Part shown: positions 5,667-6,708 of the stretch, one piece after another
How the letters are laid out: each line of letters starts with the position of its first letter
Numbering within the stretch: the stretch's first letter is position 1
Assembly (NCBI GenBank): GCA_937899365.1
Contig: CALBPH010000117.1
Span: 1-6,708 of the forward strand
Reading direction: 5' to 3'
DNA length: 6,708 nucleotides
From: an uncultured Leptolyngbya sp.
GTDB lineage: Bacteria > Cyanobacteriota > Cyanobacteriia > Phormidesmidales > Phormidesmidaceae
Position numbers and translations under genes: made by a program
Notes under the pieces: model-generated
Databases searched by the model: none
What the model was told of the DNA's origin: nothing
Seen by the model: the letters and a program-made list of their open reading frames with translations, nothing else

Positions 5667-6708
5667 TTAATCAAAAAGCTCCAATAGATCCCAATCAGCA
5701 CGAACGCGGAATCCAAGCACCGTCTCAGAAAATTCATCTCGAAATTGCAGGCTTACAGCGGCCCTTGCATTGGGGGCTAGCCGAATATCGTAAAACGTTT
5801 CCAATACATCAGGGCGATCGCCCTGACGACGATCGTCGTCGCTGAGCTCACGACCGTAGCCAACGCCAAAGCGATCGTCATCAATAAATAGATCTAGGAA
5901 ATTTACACCAAAGCTGTAAGTGTCACCTGAAATATCTAAATCAGCGTTTCTTTGATGGCCATAGCGACCAAACAGACCGGCATTTAGCTCAGGGATAAAC
6001 CACTCAGCGTTGATACCGTAGGCCACTTCGCGATCGCCTTCACGCGGTCCAAAGACGCCGTTACGGTTAATCTGAAAACTCTCGCGGATGCCATCCCGGT
6101 CACCGTTATCCGTGGAACTGACGTAGGTACCCCGCACAATCAAATTGCCAAGGTTGACCCCAACTTCACCCGCAACGGCATCAAAATCTAAATCATCAAA
6201 ACCACCGGAGGAGAACGCCGCGGCTTTGAGAATCACTTCATCAATCGGTCGCCAGTGAAATAAGGCGGCGGGCTGAGACTCTAGCTGTGTGGTGGCCAAG
6301 GCAGGGTTGGTTTGAAAAACTGGATTAATAAAGTGGGTCAGACTGTCTTTGGCAAAACTGTTGCGGTCAAAAAATGACGACAGCTCAATTAAACCCACCG
6401 CGCCCCGTAGGCTAGGTAGATCGGACGGGGACGCCACCACATAGAGCTCACTAATGTTAAAACCGGTGGAATCCGTATCTGAGAAAGCGTCACCGGTCGA
6501 CAGGTCCACAGCGCCCACAACAGCAACGTTAGACTCTAGAAAATAGTGACCGTAAACCCGGGCTCGAGCAGAAAAATCATTCCCCTCTTGAATAGCGGCG
6601 GTCTGAAGTTTGAGTGAGGGCGGAGTGAGCGGGCCATCCTCTAATTCGGCCACCTCTCCAGACGTGCCGTCTGGCAGCGTCTCTGTCCCCGAGAGGGGGG
6701 CAAGCACC
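5667..6708 (-). CDS. Outer-membrane beta-barrel (OprB-like porin / exopolysaccharide export channel), N-terminus beyond window
   Basis: About 347 codons of an outer-membrane barrel; the frame stays open to the right edge. The GTG at 6707 is not a convincing start, since what follows (SGTETLPDGTSGEVAELEDG) is not a signal peptide, so the real N-terminus lies outside. From about visible residue 45 the sequence alternates hydrophobic and polar residues between Asp/Gly-rich turns, for example ARARVYGHYFLESNVAVVGA, AAALFHWRP-type strands and NLIVRGTYVSSTDNGDR. The end, VLETFYDIRLAPNARAAVSL then ETVLGFRVRADWDLL, matches the last strands of OprB-type porins (E-x-FYRIxLTPN ... GxLRxxF). The protein ends LLELFD rather than in the usual terminal aromatic. 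With the TPR and GH8 genes next to it, a polysaccharide exit channel (BcsC-barrel or AlgE role) is plausible; a general porin is the alternative. The barrel call is strong and the specific role is inference. Confidence 0.8.
   Translation of the reverse strand, partial: VLAPLSGTETLPDGTSGEVAELEDGPLTPPSLKLQTAAIQEGNDFSARARVYGHYFLESNVAVVGAVDLSTGDAFSDTDSTGFNISELYVVASPSDLPSLRGAVGLIELSSFFDRNSFAKDSLTHFINPVFQTNPALATTQLESQPAALFHWRPIDEVILKAAAFSSGGFDDLDFDAVAGEVGVNLGNLIVRGTYVSSTDNGDRDGIRESFQINRNGVFGPREGDREVAYGINAEWFIPELNAGLFGRYGHQRNADLDISGDTYSFGVNFLDLFIDDDRFGVGYGRELSDDDRRQGDRPDVLETFYDIRLAPNARAAVSLQFRDEFSETVLGFRVRADWDLLELFD
5809..5840. repeat. two abutting perfect palindromes centred on and beside a HIP1 site, within the barrel gene
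   Basis: TCAGGGCGATCGCCCTGA (5809-5826, 18 bp) is a perfect palindrome around the HIP1 octamer at 5814-5821. It is followed, overlapping by two bases, by GACGACGATCGTCGTC (5825-5840, 16 bp), also perfect. Both lie in codons for SDDDRRQGDRPD, a likely exposed loop or periplasmic turn of the barrel. Confidence 0.75.
6030..6037. repeat. HIP1 octamer GCGATCGC
   Basis: Third HIP1 palindrome, inside the barrel coding sequence. The others are at 3533-3540 and 5814-5821. Confidence 0.9.

Noticed and set aside
1..6708. CRISPR arrays, tRNA or rRNA genes, insertion sequences
   Set aside because: No regular spacer-repeat array, cloverleaf, rRNA-like sequence, transposase or terminal inverted repeats with target duplication were seen.

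Overview
The window looks like chromosomal DNA from a cyanobacterium. Three HIP1 octamers (GCGATCGC) lie within 6.7 kb. The left end encodes a cyAbrB regulator, a family known only from cyanobacteria, and the right end encodes an OprB-type barrel resembling cyanobacterial porins. Most genes lack a strong Shine-Dalgarno sequence, which is also common in this phylum. I cannot name the genus.

Layout, left to right. (1) 1-402, minus: a cyAbrB2-like transcription regulator running off the left edge. (2) 403-682: an AT-rich divergent intergenic region with candidate promoters for both flanking genes and a helically phased TCAACCT repeat ahead of the next gene. (3) 683-1114, plus: an Rrf2-family regulator with no cysteines. 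(4) 1115-1274: a structured spacer with a near-perfect 30-bp palindrome. (5) 1275-1808, plus: pyrR. (6) 1831-3126, minus, convergent with pyrR at a 22-bp gap: a secreted glycoside hydrolase family 8 enzyme (BcsZ/CcsZ-like endoglucanase). (7) 3337-5572, minus: a long secreted tetratricopeptide-repeat (TPR) protein whose frame is broken once, near 4518-4520, apparently by one extra base. (8) 5667-6708, minus: the C-terminal part of an outer-membrane beta-barrel running off the right edge.

The three right-hand genes face the same way, in the order barrel, periplasmic TPR protein, GH8 hydrolase. In proteobacterial cellulose systems BcsC combines TPRs and a barrel in one protein and BcsZ is the periplasmic GH8 enzyme. 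Here the same three functions appear as separate neighbouring genes, a design also seen in alginate export (AlgK plus AlgE). My reading is the outer-membrane/periplasmic part of a cellulose-like exopolysaccharide export system, with any synthase beyond the right edge. That is inference from domain content and order. The frameshift means the TPR protein is either broken in this strain or affected by a one-base sequence error.

The left half is regulatory and housekeeping in character (cyAbrB, Rrf2, PyrR), with no visible functional link to the export genes. The cyAbrB end is clearly more AT-rich than the rest.
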